From assembly GCA_030028905.1 (NCBI GenBank), contig JALDYZ010000001.1, forward strand, positions 248,001 to 312,000: DNA of 64,000 bases, written 5' to 3'. A model generated the notes under the pieces. That model was not told the origin of the DNA, made no database searches, and saw nothing but the letters and a program-made list of their open reading frames with translations. How positions within the stretch are numbered: the first letter of the stretch is position 1; every line of letters starts with the position of its first letter. A program made the position numbers and the translations under genes. Below are positions 63,030 through 64,000 of the stretch, piece by piece. The stretch is from Ferirhizobium litorale (GTDB lineage Bacteria; Pseudomonadota; Alphaproteobacteria; Rhizobiales; Rhizobiaceae).

Positions 63030-63488
63030 ATGACGAGCGCACAGAACTTCCTGGCCGGGATGCTGGCCGGTGACGGCCATCACCTCGTCCAGCGCGTCTA
63101 CTACGAGGACACGGATTTCTCGGGGCTCGTCTATCATGCCCGCTACCTGCATTTCCTCGAGCGCGGCCGGACCGACTACCTGCGCTGCCTCGGCGTCGAG
63201 CAGAGCGCACTGCTCAAGGTCGATGACGAGGGGCTGGTGTTCGTCGTGCATCGCATGGAAATCGACTTCAAAAGCCCGGCGCGCATGGATGACATCCTCG
63301 ACATCCGCACCCGCACCGAAAAGGCGGGTGGCGCAAAGATGGTGCTCGAACAGGAAATCCGCCGCGGCGAGACGCTCCTGATCGCCGCGAAAGTCATCAT
63401 TGCCGTCATCAATGCCACGGGCCGGCCGCGCAGGCTCCCCGATGCGCTGGCTGCCCAGTTCATGGCGCGTGGGCCGCAAGGCGGCTGA
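63030..63488 (+). CDS. ybgC: Tol-Pal-associated acyl-CoA thioesterase
   Basis: 152 residues, hot-dog fold. The YbgC signature VYYEDTDFSGLVYHARYLHFLERGRTDYLR contains the catalytic Asp; the fold continues with FVVHRMEIDFKSPARMDD. It lies upstream of tolQ as in other tol-pal loci, but 409 bp away, so it need not be in the same transcript. Confidence 0.93.
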   Translation: MTSAQNFLAGMLAGDGHHLVQRVYYEDTDFSGLVYHARYLHFLERGRTDYLRCLGVEQSALLKVDDEGLVFVVHRMEIDFKSPARMDDILDIRTRTEKAGGAKMVLEQEIRRGETLLIAAKVIIAVINATGRPRRLPDALAAQFMARGPQGG

Positions 63489-63897
63489 CAAGGCGGCGGA
63501 CAGGGGCGAAAGCGTCAGGAATTGATCATTTCCCAACGAAGCGGGGCTTGCGAAGAAAACTATTCTATGAAAGTAGAGTTTTCGTGGCGCGGGACAATGC
63601 GCCGGTTTGAAGCTCCGCCCCTCTTGGGCCAAGTCTCACGCAGATGGACTGCCTCGGCACCTTTCATGGTGAACTGTCAGAGACGGTAACACTCTTTTAA
63701 CCATAGTGGTGTCTTACTTGATTGGTAGGGATTTGTGCGCTGCACGCCTTCCTTTGACCAAATTTGACAGCAAGAAGGCAGACTGGAAGCGTGGGCTTGA
63801 CCAGGTCGTTCAGCGGTAGCTGCCGGACATTTCTTGCAGGATTACTTGGAACCGCCCGGTCACGTGCCGGGCGTTTGGATTCGGGGATTTTATATCT
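63489..63897. other. ybgC-tolQ spacer, non-coding
   Basis: 409 bp without a credible gene. It contains an imperfect AT-rich hairpin (63555-63585), TTAACCAT (63697, half of a CtrA-like box), and a GC hairpin close to tolQ. Probably holds the tolQ promoter. Confidence 0.5.
63853..63873 (+). other. GC-rich hairpin before tolQ
   Basis: CGCCCGG and CCGGGCG pair around a 7-nt loop, 24 bp before the tolQ ATG. Only three T follow, so it is a weak terminator at best; in the tolQ leader it might affect translation or RNA stability. Confidence 0.5.
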
Positions 63898-64000
63898 ATG
63901 GAACAGGTTGCATTGGAAGCAGCGACGCACGACGTGAGCCTCTGGGCACTCTTCATGCAGGCCGGCCTGATCGTCAAACTGGTCATGCTCGGTCTGATCG
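63898..64000 (+). CDS. tolQ: TolQ, N-terminal fragment
   Basis: The first 34 codons, beginning MEQVALEAATHDVSLWALFMQA and entering a hydrophobic helix, then the window ends. TolQ with TolR forms the proton channel of Tol-Pal, which keeps the envelope together during division. Call rests on the start and on ybgC upstream. Confidence 0.85.
   Translation, partial: MEQVALEAATHDVSLWALFMQAGLIVKLVMLGLI

Noticed and set aside
1-64000. CRISPR arrays, tRNA/rRNA genes, insertion sequences
   Set aside because: None seen: no regularly spaced repeats, no cloverleaf-like conserved blocks and no transposase-like genes other than the two recombinases in the island.

Overview
The window is chromosomal DNA from an alphaproteobacterium of the Rhizobiales, most like Rhizobiaceae (Sinorhizobium/Ensifer/Rhizobium type). 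The support is gene content and order: a short second FtsZ, the CtrA-degradation adaptor RcdA with TTAA-N7-TTAA boxes upstream, a tkt-gap-pgk-class I fba block, a zapA-6S RNA-fau neighbourhood, ruvCAB followed by a sulfolipid sqdBDC operon, then ybgC and tolQ. Most genes are GC-rich housekeeping genes. The species is an inference.

Left arm (1-28.9 kb): esterase tail, TPR protein, rpmJ, purEK, small DUF465 proteins, ArsR regulator, TauE/SafE exporter, ThiE-like enzyme, Sel1-repeat protein, inositol monophosphatase, an ExbB/MotA-like plus OmpA/MotB-like pair, an ABC exporter, rpmE, ftsZ2, a divergent LysR/SDR pair, rcdA, an MFS transporter, PhzF, fba, pgk, a K+/H+ antiporter, gap, tkt, a DUF4164 protein and zapA.

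Island (29,029-43,526): a 14,369-bp integrative element sits in the 6S RNA gene (ssrS) between zapA and fau. A perfect 129-bp direct repeat, the 3' part of 6S RNA plus its terminator, flanks it. The left copy is joined to the 6S 5' end and promoter and restores a full gene; the right copy is a promoterless fragment. The island is visibly more AT-rich than its surroundings in many genes. It encodes a tyrosine integrase beside the left repeat; an SF1 helicase-DUF2290 pair (probable antiphage system); an XRE regulator with candidate operators; a lipoprotein gene broken by one in-frame TGA; a P-loop NTPase preceded by a leader terminator whose loop is complementary to an upstream leader segment; about 1.1 kb of structured non-coding DNA that may be an origin or control region; a serine recombinase; several small unknown genes; a HEPN-like 307-aa protein; and a translationally coupled SIR2/HEPN-like gene pair at the right end. 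I read it as a small mobile element carrying recombination, probable replication/control and at least two defence-like cassettes.

Right arm (43.5-64 kb): fau, a YmdB-family phosphodiesterase, an RND efflux pair, a metallo-hydrolase, yebC, two secreted small proteins, a luciferase-like monooxygenase, a chemoreceptor, ruvC, a VapBC-type toxin-antitoxin pair wedged between ruvC and ruvA, ruvA, ruvB, sqdBDC, ybgC and the start of tolQ.

No tRNA, rRNA, CRISPR array or recognisable insertion sequence was seen. All family assignments come from reading motifs and context; no database search was possible.
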